From: Caryophanales bacterium UBA6865
GTDB lineage: Bacteria > Bacillota_I > Bacilli_A > RFN20 > CAG-826
Reading direction: 5' to 3'
Length of the DNA: 33,531 bases
NCBI GenBank assembly: GCA_002449265.1
Contig: DKCV01000014.1
Location: forward strand, 1-33,531
The position numbers and the translations under genes were made by a program. The notes under the pieces were generated by a model, which saw only the letters and a program-made list of their open reading frames with translations, made no database searches and was not told where the DNA came from. Of the stretch, positions 17,007 to 25,002 are shown piece after piece (position 1 is the stretch's first letter; each line of letters starts with the position of its first letter).

Positions 17007-18206
17007 ATGCAAAAATATTTAGAAGAGATGGATGCCCCGTTTTCGTTAAAGCTACTTTTTGAAGAAGCTAGCCGCTGCTTACTATGTCTCGATGCTCCTT
17101 GCTCTAAGTTTTGCCCTGCTGGAACTGATCCGGCGAAATTCATCCGTTCGGTACGTTTTAAAAACCTAAAGGGCGCTGCCGAAACCATTTACGAAAATAA
17201 TCCTTTTGGCGCGACTTGCTCTAGAGTTTGCCCTACGGAAAAATATTGCGAATATGGGTGCTTAAGAAGTGGAATCGATACCCCAATCCAAATTAACAAA
17301 ATTCAGCGGTTTTTGATGGACGTTATGGAGAATACCCCGCTTGAAGCTGCTCCAAAAACAAATCAAAAAGTCGCAATTATTGGGGCTGGTCCTTCTGGTC
17401 TTACGGCCGCGTATACTCTAGCGAAAAACGGGATTAATGTCACAATTTATGAAAAAGAGAAAGAATTAGGAGGATATCTTAGATATGGCATCCCTCCTTG
17501 CCGTTTACCAAACGCCATTCTAGATAAAGAGATTAAGCGAATCCTTTCTTTAGGCGTGAAGGTTTTTCCTGAACAAAAAATCGATGATTACGAGAAACTC
17601 AAAAAGAAATATGACGCGATAATTGTTGCGATCGGTTTCCAAAAAGGAAAGATCCTTGATTTATTCAAAAATAACCCTCACGTTGAGCTTGCGACATCGT
17701 TTTTAAAAAGGGTGAAAGAGAAAGAGGGGCATATCAAACTCCCTAGTAGTGCCTTAGTGATTGGGGGAGGCGATGTTGCAATGGATGTCTCTTCGACTTT
17801 AAAGCTACTTGGCGTGAAGCAAGTGAGTGATGTTATTTATGAGACCTCTATAGAATTCAAAGCGAGTGAAAAAGAACTAGAGAACGCTAGAAAATTAGGA
17901 GTGAGTCTAATTGATGGATATGTTCCCTATGAATGTCACGAGGAAGTTGTTTCTTTCCGACACCGCAATATTGAGTCTACTTTAGTCATTTCTAGCCCGT
18001 TAATCATTCTTGCGATCGGGCAAATGATTGACGTAGCGAATAGGAATATCGAGCTAAATTCGAGCGGAGAAGCAATTAACCCTAAAAGCGGCGTTTTCTA
18101 TTGTGGAGACATTACGGAAGGGGATAAGACGGTCGTATCTAGCGTTAGAAGCGGGAAAATCGTCGCGGAGCAAGTCAGACAATATTTAGGGAGGGAAAGA
18201 GAATGA
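17007..18206 (+). CDS. preT: NAD(P)H-dependent dihydropyrimidine dehydrogenase, PreT subunit
   Basis: This 399-residue flavoprotein is the electron-input subunit of bacterial dihydropyrimidine dehydrogenase, which with PreA reduces uracil and thymine to the dihydro forms in the cytoplasm. The N-terminus carries cysteine clusters for iron-sulfur binding (C24, C27, C32, C36, then CSRVCPTEKYCEYGC). VAIIGAGPSGLTAA is the FAD dinucleotide fold and ALVIGGGDVAMD the nucleotide-binding fold for NAD(P)H; GVFYCGD near the end completes the GltD-like pattern. I start at the ATG at 17007 because GGAGGG (16994-16999) is 7 bases upstream. It overlaps preA by 4 bases (ATGA), which couples their translation. 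PreTA in gut bacteria is known to inactivate 5-fluorouracil. Confidence 0.93.
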   Translation: MQKYLEEMDAPFSLKLLFEEASRCLLCLDAPCSKFCPAGTDPAKFIRSVRFKNLKGAAETIYENNPFGATCSRVCPTEKYCEYGCLRSGIDTPIQINKIQRFLMDVMENTPLEAAPKTNQKVAIIGAGPSGLTAAYTLAKNGINVTIYEKEKELGGYLRYGIPPCRLPNAILDKEIKRILSLGVKVFPEQKIDDYEKLKKKYDAIIVAIGFQKGKILDLFKNNPHVELATSFLKRVKEKEGHIKLPSSALVIGGGDVAMDVSSTLKLLGVKQVSDVIYETSIEFKASEKELENARKLGVSLIDGYVPYECHEEVVSFRHRNIESTLVISSPLIILAIGQMIDVANRNIELNSSGEAINPKSGVFYCGDITEGDKTVVSSVRSGKIVAEQVRQYLGRERE

Positions 18207-19450
18207 TTAAAAAAGATTTGAGCATTACTTTTTTAGGAATTAAATTCCCAAACCCCTTTTGTTTGTCTTCTTCGCCAGTCGGTAATGATTATGACATGTG
18301 TAAAAAAGCCTATGAAGCGGGATGGGGCGGAATTGTCTTTAAAACCATTGGACCAAGTAGCTATTTGATCAATGAAGTTTCTCCTCGTTTCGACATGACT
18401 TCAAAAGAAGGCACTCCCTTTATCGGATTTAAAAACATGGAGCAAATCGCAGAGCACCCCTTAGAAGAGAATCTTCGCGATTTAACTAGGCTCAAAAAAG
18501 AATTCCCGAACAAAGTATTAATCGCTTCCATCATGGGGAATGACGAAAAGAGCTGGAGAGAGCTCGCTAGAAAAGTAGAACTAGCGGGCGCGGACATGAT
18601 TGAAATGAATTTGTCTTGCCCTCAAATGACTAGCCACGCGATGGGGAGCGATGTGGGGTCTAACGCCAAATTATGCGCGAAATATTGTAAAGCCGTGAAA
18701 AAGGGCTCTTCTTTACCAGTCATGGCGAAAATGACACCGAATATCACCGATATGAGCGAAGTCGCCAAAGCGTGTCTAAAAGCAGGGGCGGACGGAATTG
18801 CCGCAATCAATACGGTGAAGTCGATTTGCAATGTTGATTTAGCGAAAAAAGTCGGCCTTCCGATTATAGACGGAAAATCTTCCATCTCAGGATATTCTGG
18901 CAAAGCAATTAAACCAATCGCATTACGTTTTATTCAGCAATTAAAAACAGCGATTCCCGATGTAGAAATTTCTGGAATCGGCGGGATTGAGACTTGGATT
19001 GACGCGGCTGAATTCATTTTGCTAGGTGCAAAAACCTTACAAGTCACAACCGCGATTATGCAATATGGCTACCGCATTATTGAAGACTTGACCAATGGCT
19101 TAATGCACTATATGGAAGAACAAGGTGTCGACCACTTAGAAGAGTTAGTTGGTCAAGCTAGTTGTAATATTGTTCCAGCAGAAAACTTGAACCGCGATTA
19201 TATCGTTTATCCTTCTATTGATGAGAAGCGTTGTATTGGATGCGGAAGATGCTACATCTCTTGCTATGATGGGGCCCATCAAGCAATGACATGGAGTGAC
19301 TTGAAGCGTCGCCCACAGTGTAACAAAGAAAAATGCGTTGGTTGTTTATTGTGCAAACTAATTTGCCCAGTTGAGGCAATCTCTTGTGGCGAAATTACTT
19401 TAAAAAAGGCCGCAAATCCAGCTTTAAAAGTTGAAAATATCAAATTATAG
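18203..19450 (+). CDS. preA: Dihydropyrimidine dehydrogenase, PreA subunit
   Basis: This 415-residue protein is the catalytic subunit of dihydropyrimidine dehydrogenase. An FMN-binding dihydroorotate-dehydrogenase-like TIM barrel fills residues 1 to about 310, with NPFCLSSSPVGN near the start, the active-site loop MNLSCPQMTSHAMGSD, and GIGGIETW before the phosphate-binding strand. The C-terminus has two 4Fe-4S motifs, CIGCGRCYISC and CVGCLLCKLIC, which pass electrons from PreT. Length matches the family. It follows preT with a 4-base ATGA overlap. No hydantoinase or beta-ureidopropionase gene is nearby, so any full pyrimidine degradation pathway would be encoded elsewhere. Confidence 0.94.
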   Translation: MIKKDLSITFLGIKFPNPFCLSSSPVGNDYDMCKKAYEAGWGGIVFKTIGPSSYLINEVSPRFDMTSKEGTPFIGFKNMEQIAEHPLEENLRDLTRLKKEFPNKVLIASIMGNDEKSWRELARKVELAGADMIEMNLSCPQMTSHAMGSDVGSNAKLCAKYCKAVKKGSSLPVMAKMTPNITDMSEVAKACLKAGADGIAAINTVKSICNVDLAKKVGLPIIDGKSSISGYSGKAIKPIALRFIQQLKTAIPDVEISGIGGIETWIDAAEFILLGAKTLQVTTAIMQYGYRIIEDLTNGLMHYMEEQGVDHLEELVGQASCNIVPAENLNRDYIVYPSIDEKRCIGCGRCYISCYDGAHQAMTWSDLKRRPQCNKEKCVGCLLCKLICPVEAISCGEITLKKAANPALKVENIKL

Positions 19451-19495
19451 AAAATAAATGCGAAATATTTTAACCTGTTTTTGCGGCGATTTTAT

Positions 19496-19512
19496 CAGTT
19501 AATTCTTAACTG
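19496..19512 (+). repeat. Hairpin-forming inverted repeat after preA
   Basis: CAGTTAA and TTAACTG form a perfect 7-bp stem with a 3-base TTC loop. It lies 46 bp after preA and just before the repeat array of the ATPase pseudogene. There is no T-tract, so it is a weak terminator candidate or an operator. Confidence 0.4.
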
Positions 19513-19516
19513 CTAA

Positions 19517-19574
19517 ATGCCAAATCGACCATCAAAAATATGCCAAACAGACCAACATAGTTACCTTGTTTGGC
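19517..19574 (+). repeat. 23-bp-spaced direct repeat and dyad before an ATPase pseudogene
   Basis: ATGCCAAA begins at 19517 and again at 19540, exactly 23 bp apart, and the motif GACC follows each copy at the same distance. GCCAAACA (19542-19549) and TGTTTGGC (19567-19574) form a perfect 8-bp inverted repeat, so a third, inverted copy of the element is present. The dyad ends 18 bp before the ATG. The period equals that of the array at 3788 upstream of the homologous intact gene, but the motif differs. Confidence 0.7.
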
Positions 19575-19592
19575 TATTTTTGTCATCACCCT

Positions 19593-20867
19593 ATGGGCGA
19601 TTATAAAAAGAGAATCATCGACGAAATCATCCTAGATAAGCTTGGAAGCAAGAGGGCTATTTTGATTGAAGGACCAAAGTGATGCGGCAAAACAACAACC
19701 GCTGAACAAGTCGCAAATAGCGTTCTCTATATGGCTAGTCCTAGAAACGTTAAGCAAAATCTCATCATCGCCGATACTGATCCAGAAGCCCTATTAAAAG
19801 GCGAGGCTCCTAGACTAATTGATGAATGGCAATTAGCGCCAAAATTATGGGATGCGATTCCCTTCGAAGTCGATCGTAGAAAAAAGTTTGGTCAGTTTAT
19901 TCTTACGGGTTCTACTACGCCGGTTGATAGTAGCAAAATCATTCATACAGGAACAGGTAGAATTACTTACTTAAAAATGAGACCGATGACCTTATTAGAA
20001 TCGGGGGAATCGAATGGCAAGGTAAGTCTAAAGTCTCTATTTGATGGTAACACCAGTGTTTATGCGACTTCCTCTCTTTCTTTAGAGGACGTTGCTTTTC
20101 TCACTTGTCGAGGAGGGTGGCCTATTTCTACCTATTTATCGGGCAAAAGCGCGTTGAGCCAAGCGATTGATTATTATGATGCGGTCGTTCATTCGGATAT
20201 TTCTAGGGTCGATGATGTGAAAAGAGACCCTGAAACCACAAAAAGAATCATGGCTTCTTATGCGAGAAATCAGGGCACACAAGCTAGCGATGAAACGTTA
20301 GTGAGCGACATCAAAGTAAACGAAGATGATAGTTTGAATGTTAAGACAGTTCGTTCCTATATTGAAGCGCTAAAGAAAATCTTTGTTATTGAAGATATGA
20401 AGGCGTGGAATCCCAATTTACGTTCTAAGGTTGCGATTAGAACTTCTGACACAAGGTATTTTATCGATCCTTCCATTGCAGCGGCTTCTTTAGGTTTTGA
20501 ACCTATAGATTTAATGAACGATTTGAATACGTTTGGTTTTATGTTTGAAACTTTAGCGGTTAGAGACTTAAGGGTGTACGCTGAAACTTTAGGCGGCTCT
20601 TTGTATCACTATCGCGATAAAAGCAATTTAGAATGTGATGCGGTAATCCACTTAAGGAATGGCAGCTATGGCTTAATTGAGATTAAACTCGGTGGCGACA
20701 ATTTAATTCAAGAGGGAGTCGATAGTTTATTAAAACTGAGCCAAAACATTGATTTAGGCAAAATGAAAAAGCCATCCTTTTTAATGGTCTTGACGGCGAA
20801 TGGTGATACGGCGTATAAAAGACAAGATGGTGTTTTAGTTGTTTCAATCGGAACACTAGGAAAATAG
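19593..20867 (+). pseudogene. AAA_14/DUF4143 ATPase with TGA inside Walker A
   Basis: Read from the ATG at 19593, the frame gives MGDYKKRIIDEI, then IEGPK, a TGA stop at 19680-19682, then CGKT and an unbroken run to 20867. The intact relative at 3892 has GPKWCGKT at this place, so one Trp codon (TGG) has become TGA. Both genes are exactly 1275 bases long. Everything else looks functional: RLIDEWQLAP (Walker B), ILTGSTT (sensor 1), HTGTGRI and a nuclease-like C-terminus (NLECDAVIHL, then GLIEIKLGG). A 378-residue product could start at the ATG at 19731, but it would lack the P-loop. It is either a recent pseudogene or a gene needing stop-codon readthrough. No Shine-Dalgarno sequence precedes either start. 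Confidence 0.85.
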
Positions 20868-20947
20868 TATTTCTAAAATAATTGAAGTAGCGTTTTCTAT
20901 TTACCCATAACGATTGTTTATACAAAAGCAATTTTAACAATAAACTC

Positions 20948-20972
20948 TTGAAAAATTCGGGGGGGGTAAAAT
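20948..20972 (+). promoter_or_regulatory. G8 tract in the leader of a small membrane protein gene
   Basis: A run of eight G (20959-20966) lies between a -35-like TTGAAA (20948-20953) and a -10-like TAAAAT (20967-20972). The spacer is 13 bp as it stands, too short for a good promoter. Gain of three or four G would bring it to 16-17 bp. Such tracts are uncommon in AT-rich DNA and can vary by slippage, so this could be a phase-variable promoter. Confidence 0.3.
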
Positions 20973-21005
20973 TTTAACATGTTTAAAAAATAGAAGGAGC
21001 TAACA

Positions 21006-21683
21006 ATGCCAAAAGAGACAACTACGATTCAATGTTATCCAAGCGATAAGGAAATTAATGAAAAAATCAGATTATTTGAGATGTTTGGTTGGGAAGTAAT
21101 CAATAATCAACGTTGCCAAGAATTCACTGGCCAAGATAGTGATGGAACTCGCCACTTTGAAACGTTCAATAAAATCACTTTCTCAAGGGAAAAAGGAGCT
21201 CCTTGGTATGCTGAAGCTAGGGAACTTGAGAGCGAATATGTAAAACTTACTACTTTGAGAAACTCAACCGCTCCATATATTAGAAGAGAAGCGGCTGAAA
21301 AATTTGGTTTAGAATATTGCGATGTTGAAAAGCCAGTTATCGCTACGCCGAAAAAATTTTATCTTCCTCTTACGCTTTTGTTTGTTTTCTTGGCCTTCAT
21401 ACTTTTAAGCCTCGTTCTACTTTGGGTTCCTGGTTTCGCTGAGTTTATTATGATTGCTAATTCTTGCCTTTCCATTGGATTGATTGGAAGTATTGTTTCA
21501 ATAGTCTTCTTAATCAAAAATAGAAAATGCCTAAGAGGATTAAAGGGTGAAAAGGCGACTAATGCGTTAGCAACCTATGAAGAAAATCTAAAGAAGAAGA
21601 CGGAAATTGATCGCCAAATTAATGAAAAATGCGATCAAAGATTGCTTGAAATCGAAAACCGCTGCGCTGAAATCATTAAATAA
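21006..21683 (+). CDS. Membrane protein of unknown function
   Basis: This 225-residue protein is not recognised. Residues 1-115 are soluble, with a FEMFGWEVINNQ segment seen in various small Bacillota membrane proteins. Two hydrophobic segments follow at about 119-141 and 148-170, then a charged C-terminal tail (about 190-222) with coiled-coil character. Both long ends are probably cytoplasmic, given only a short loop between the helices. AGAAGGAG (20992-20999) is a strong ribosome binding site. It is a single-gene unit between the ATPase pseudogene and the convergent oleate hydratase gene, ending at a shared terminator. Confidence 0.75.
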   Translation: MPKETTTIQCYPSDKEINEKIRLFEMFGWEVINNQRCQEFTGQDSDGTRHFETFNKITFSREKGAPWYAEARELESEYVKLTTLRNSTAPYIRREAAEKFGLEYCDVEKPVIATPKKFYLPLTLLFVFLAFILLSLVLLWVPGFAEFIMIANSCLSIGLIGSIVSIVFLIKNRKCLRGLKGEKATNALATYEENLKKKTEIDRQINEKCDQRLLEIENRCAEIIK

Positions 21684-21707
21684 GAAAATCCTCGAATTTC
21701 TAAAGCA

Positions 21708-21757
21708 AAAAAGCGTTACTCTACTTGCATAATCTCCGCAAATAGGTAACGCTTTTT
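21708..21757. terminator. Bidirectional terminator between convergent genes
   Basis: AAAAAGCGTTAC (21708-21719) and GTAACGCTTTTT (21746-21757) form a perfect 12-bp stem; the 26-base loop can form an inner TTGC/GCAA pairing. The A and T runs at the stem base give a U-tract in both directions, so it serves the membrane protein gene (+) and the oleate hydratase gene (-). Confidence 0.85.
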
Positions 21758-21790
21758 CAATATCCTTGTAGAAAATGGATTAAATCTGAT

Positions 21791-23581
21791 TTAGATTAGT
21801 TTCGATTCTTTTAGTAAGAGCTCGATATCGGTATCTTTAATCTTTTTAAGGACTTTCTTGAGCAAGAAGCGTTCCGCAACCGATAAATTCATATCCTTTA
21901 ATTGCTTACGGTCAACTGCGTAATAAGCCGCTCTTAATAGTTCGCGGATATCATAACGAGAACCCCATACTTCAGGAACCCCGCGGTCCACATTCATTAA
22001 CGTATAGACTGCTTCCATTCCGCTTCTCATGGAATATTCAGTTGTGAAGATGGTGTCATGAGGAATCTCAGCGAACTGTCCAATGAAGGCAAAGTTCACT
22101 GCGCCATGAGGGACTACATGTGGGCGATCAGATTCCTTTCTTGGTTGGAAGAATGCGTCGATATAAGGCATATACGCGGTTGTGGTATTCGCGTGTTTCG
22201 TCGCGTATTCTTCAATCTTGTCACTAGGAACTCCAATGTGGTACATCCATTCTTCTGCAACCTCAATGCCAGAGCAATCTCTCATTGGTTTTTTGATATA
22301 GTTACCTGGACGATTTGTGTAGAGGCTATAGAACCAAACAAGCGTTCTATTCTTTGGCTGATCCTCGAATTGCCCTTGACGGTTAATTGTCCAAGAGCAT
22401 CTCCAATAGTCCCAGGAATCTTTTACTGTGACGATGCCTCCCGTACATACTTTTCCAGTATGAGGATCACGTTGCGTAATGTTTGTGATATAAGGTAGAA
22501 GCGTGTCATCGACATCGATTGTGGCACTCATCCAGTTGGTCTCTTCGATGTTGTTAGAGAATTTATCAACGTTACCAAATGAGCCATCATTAACTTGGGC
22601 AGCCATCTTTCTCCACATGTTCCAAGAATCCCCTTCCTTGCTCTTTAAGCTCTTATAATCTGGAGCGGTAGTTTGATTCCCGTATCGCGTGCTATCAACG
22701 CAAGACCCATTGGTGATGAAAACCAAATCATCTTCGCTGAGTTTATAGGTGTGAGGCTTTCCCTCTAATTCCACTTCAATCGCAGTTGCGACTTTGTGGT
22801 CGTTATTCTTCGCGTCGAAGATGACGTTTTTCACTTCGCAGTGAGGGATAAAAGTAACTCCATGATCGGTGAGATATTTTAATAAAGGCAAAATCATCGA
22901 ATCATATTGGTTATAACGTGTGAAACGAAGGGCGGTAAAGTCTGGCAAACCATCGATGTGGTGAACGAAACGCTGCAAATAACGTTTCATCTCTAAGGCG
23001 CTGCTCCATTCTTGGAATGCGAACATTGTTTGCCAGTATAGCCAGAAATTGGAACGATAGAAATGATCATCAAAGCAATCGCTGATCTTTTTGTCTTCTA
23101 AATCTTTTTCTGGAGTCAAGAAGAGCTTCAAAAGTTCATTTTGCGCTTCTTTATCAAGCGTGAAATCATGCCCTGTAGGAAGCTTCTTCCCACAATGAGC
23201 AGTAGCCCTACATAGAGAATAGTTAGGGTCTTCTTTATTCAACCAACGATATTCATCGAGGACGGAAACGTTAGGGTCGGAGCTAGATGGCACATCTTTA
23301 TAAACATCCCACATGACTTCGAAATGGTTATCCATTTCTCTTCCGCCACGCATGATAAATCCATTCTTTGGATCATGGATTCCGTCGCATGCCCCACCTG
23401 CGATAGGGTCTCTTTCTAGGATTTTAATTCTTTCGCCTTTAATTTGGGCATCTCTAAGTAAATAGAACGCGGCCGTAAGCCCGGCTAAGCCACTTCCGAT
23501 AATATATGCGCTCTTTTTATCCGCTCCCTCAGGTTTCTTTGGGTGAGCGAAGGCTTCGTAATTTCCTGCTGAGTAATACAT
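21791..23581 (-). CDS. ohyA: Oleate hydratase
   Basis: This 596-residue FAD enzyme adds water to the cis-9 double bond of oleate or linoleate to give 10-hydroxy fatty acids, a detoxification step in gut and skin bacteria. The FAD fold is YIIGSGLAGLTAA (residues 26-38). The active-site motif RGGREMDNHFE carries E82, and Y201 lies in EMKRYLQRF; these match the catalytic E82 and Y201 numbering known for the Staphylococcus aureus enzyme. I start at MYYSAGNYEAF (23581) because AAAGGAG lies about 8 bases upstream and this is the usual N-terminus; a start at 23638 would add 19 atypical residues. A TetR-family gene is 141 bp upstream on the same strand and is the likely regulator. Confidence 0.96.
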   Translation of the reverse strand: MYYSAGNYEAFAHPKKPEGADKKSAYIIGSGLAGLTAAFYLLRDAQIKGERIKILERDPIAGGACDGIHDPKNGFIMRGGREMDNHFEVMWDVYKDVPSSSDPNVSVLDEYRWLNKEDPNYSLCRATAHCGKKLPTGHDFTLDKEAQNELLKLFLTPEKDLEDKKISDCFDDHFYRSNFWLYWQTMFAFQEWSSALEMKRYLQRFVHHIDGLPDFTALRFTRYNQYDSMILPLLKYLTDHGVTFIPHCEVKNVIFDAKNNDHKVATAIEVELEGKPHTYKLSEDDLVFITNGSCVDSTRYGNQTTAPDYKSLKSKEGDSWNMWRKMAAQVNDGSFGNVDKFSNNIEETNWMSATIDVDDTLLPYITNITQRDPHTGKVCTGGIVTVKDSWDYWRCSWTINRQGQFEDQPKNRTLVWFYSLYTNRPGNYIKKPMRDCSGIEVAEEWMYHIGVPSDKIEEYATKHANTTTAYMPYIDAFFQPRKESDRPHVVPHGAVNFAFIGQFAEIPHDTIFTTEYSMRSGMEAVYTLMNVDRGVPEVWGSRYDIRELLRAAYYAVDRKQLKDMNLSVAERFLLKKVLKKIKDTDIELLLKESKLI

Positions 23582-23722
23582 TGCTTTTTCTCCTTTTGCC
23601 GCTTGGGCAATATCTAAGGTAAAGGAAAAAACAAGCAAAGAAAAAATGCAAAAAATGATTCCTGTCCAAAAATTTGATTTATATCTTAAAAAGACAAAAC
23701 TTTTGACAAAAAGAAATCAATG

Positions 23723-24292
23723 TCAATTTCGCCCAGAATATGCGACTAATGCATTAGGGATTGTCCCCTTCACTAAAGGAGACAAATGCTCAATGATGAT
23801 TTTTGGGTCTTCTTGCATATCACGGTCAACCCAGCTCATCATCACATCCACAAAAGCGACTGTGTAAAAGCGTGATACAAAATCTTTATCGCTTGCAGTG
23901 ACATCATCAATATGAAGAGAAATGGCGACTTCGTTTATCACGTGATCAAGAAGGGGTTTCGTTAAATTGCATAAGTATCTTTCTAAAGTATCTTTTGATA
24001 CTCCGTGATAAATGTTCATGATGAAGGATTTTTCTTTTTGGGCTAAAAGAAAAACGTCATAGAACCCTTCTTCCCATGTGGCGTAATTTCGATTCTTTTG
24101 AATGGCGGCATCCGCTTCAGAATAACAAATCCATTCAATTAGCTCAGGAAGGTCGGAAAAATGATAATAGAAGGTCTGTCGGCGGACCCCGCAGTGATCG
24201 CATATCTCTCCAATGGTGATTTTACGAATCGATTTCTTCTCTAATAATTCTTTTAATGAAGCCGCTAAAGCTCTCTTTGTTAAATCTGACAT
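23723..24292 (-). CDS. TetR-family regulator (DhaS-like), probable ohyA regulator
   Basis: This 189-residue protein has a typical TetR DNA-binding head: LTKRALAASLKELLEKKSIRK, then ITIGEICDHCGVRRQTFYYHF, the helix-turn-helix with its YYHF ending. The C-terminal part (from about residue 60) is a ligand-binding helical domain like that of DhaS and other short TetR proteins. It stands directly upstream of and co-oriented with the oleate hydratase gene, so it probably controls it in response to fatty acids; that is inference from position. A perfect dyad immediately before its start codon suggests autoregulation. Confidence 0.9.
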   Translation of the reverse strand: MSDLTKRALAASLKELLEKKSIRKITIGEICDHCGVRRQTFYYHFSDLPELIEWICYSEADAAIQKNRNYATWEEGFYDVFLLAQKEKSFIMNIYHGVSKDTLERYLCNLTKPLLDHVINEVAISLHIDDVTASDKDFVSRFYTVAFVDVMMSWVDRDMQEDPKIIIEHLSPLVKGTIPNALVAYSGRN

Positions 24293-24645
24293 ATGTAAAA
24301 TTTTATCATTTTACAAAAAGAAGGAAATGTAGTTCTTTTCTCTCGCTGCAATTGAATTAGTAGCTTAACGAATAAGCGCTCTTTCGGGTGCCTCTATTCT
24401 CGATTAAGCTGATGGATTTCCAATCAATCATAATTTCTACTAAGAATATATCTATATTTTATTATTTAATAAGTTACCTTAATACCTAAAAACATATGTA
24501 ATAATAAATGCGAACAAAACAAAATAAATGGTGTTTTTAGCATTTAAAATAAATGTTAAAAATAAATAACGAATCATAAATTTAGCAAAACTAAATTATG
24601 AATTTTATCTCATTTGCGGTATCCTTTAGTTGGTCATAAAGAATT
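24293..24645. other. AT-rich gap between divergent tetR and DUF1508 genes
   Basis: I see no gene in this 353-bp gap. It contains the TetR dyad at 24294-24315. AAAATAAATG occurs at 24521 and 24546, with a similar ATAATAAATG at 24501. A hairpin-like repeat, CATAAATTTAG (24575-24585) and CTAAATTATG (24591-24600), has one bulged base. Confidence 0.4.
24294..24315 (-). promoter_or_regulatory. Probable TetR operator
   Basis: TGTAAAAT (24294-24301) and ATTTTACA (24308-24315) form a perfect 8-bp inverted repeat with a 6-bp centre, 22 bp in all. It begins one base upstream of the tetR start codon. Size and place fit an autoregulatory TetR-family operator. Confidence 0.6.
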
Positions 24646-25002
24646 ATGGGTAAATTTGTTATTGGATCTTCAGTTGATGGCTACCGCTTCCTCTTAGAGA
24701 ATTTTAAAGGGGAAGTCCTTGGCATTTCGCCATTCTTTGATAGCGAAGAAAAAACAATTAATGCGATTAAAAGGGCAAAGAGAATCATTCCTAATGCGAA
24801 AGCCTACGATGAAACGGCAGGGAAAGTCGTTAGAACTGGTCTTCCTCACTTTGTTATCTATAAAGATTCGAATGATATGTATCGTTTCTCTTTGCAAGAA
24901 GGGGATGGCTCGATTTGTTTTTCCTCCCCAGCTTACACTTCGTTCCGATACTGTGTGCAGGTCATTAGTTCAGTTCGTGCGATTGTTAGTGGCGTAAATT
25001 AG
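24646..25002 (+). CDS. DUF1508 (YegP-like) repeat protein
   Basis: This 118-residue protein resembles the small YegP/DUF1508 family. It begins MGKFVIGSSVDGYRFLLENF, then GEVLGISPFFDSEE, matching one DUF1508 unit. A second, more diverged unit appears from about residue 68 (HFVIYKDSNDMYRFSLQEGD, then ICFSSPAYTSF). Function of the family is not established. No Shine-Dalgarno sequence precedes the ATG. Its end overlaps the end of the convergent sigma factor gene by 17 bases. Confidence 0.75.
   Translation: MGKFVIGSSVDGYRFLLENFKGEVLGISPFFDSEEKTINAIKRAKRIIPNAKAYDETAGKVVRTGLPHFVIYKDSNDMYRFSLQEGDGSICFSSPAYTSFRYCVQVISSVRAIVSGVN

Noticed and set aside
19680..19682. Use of TGA as Trp (genetic code 4) in this organism
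   Set aside because: TGA ends the intact genes at 1631, 6092, 18206 and 27599 at positions that fit family lengths or overlaps, and TGG is used freely for Trp.
22058..22498. A 146-codon plus-strand frame opposite oleate hydratase
   Set aside because: It is antisense to a strongly conserved enzyme and has no start signals.
23646..23867. A 73-codon plus-strand frame across the tetR-ohyA gap
   Set aside because: It overlaps the end of tetR on the other strand and has no ribosome binding site; the composition is that of AT-rich spacer.
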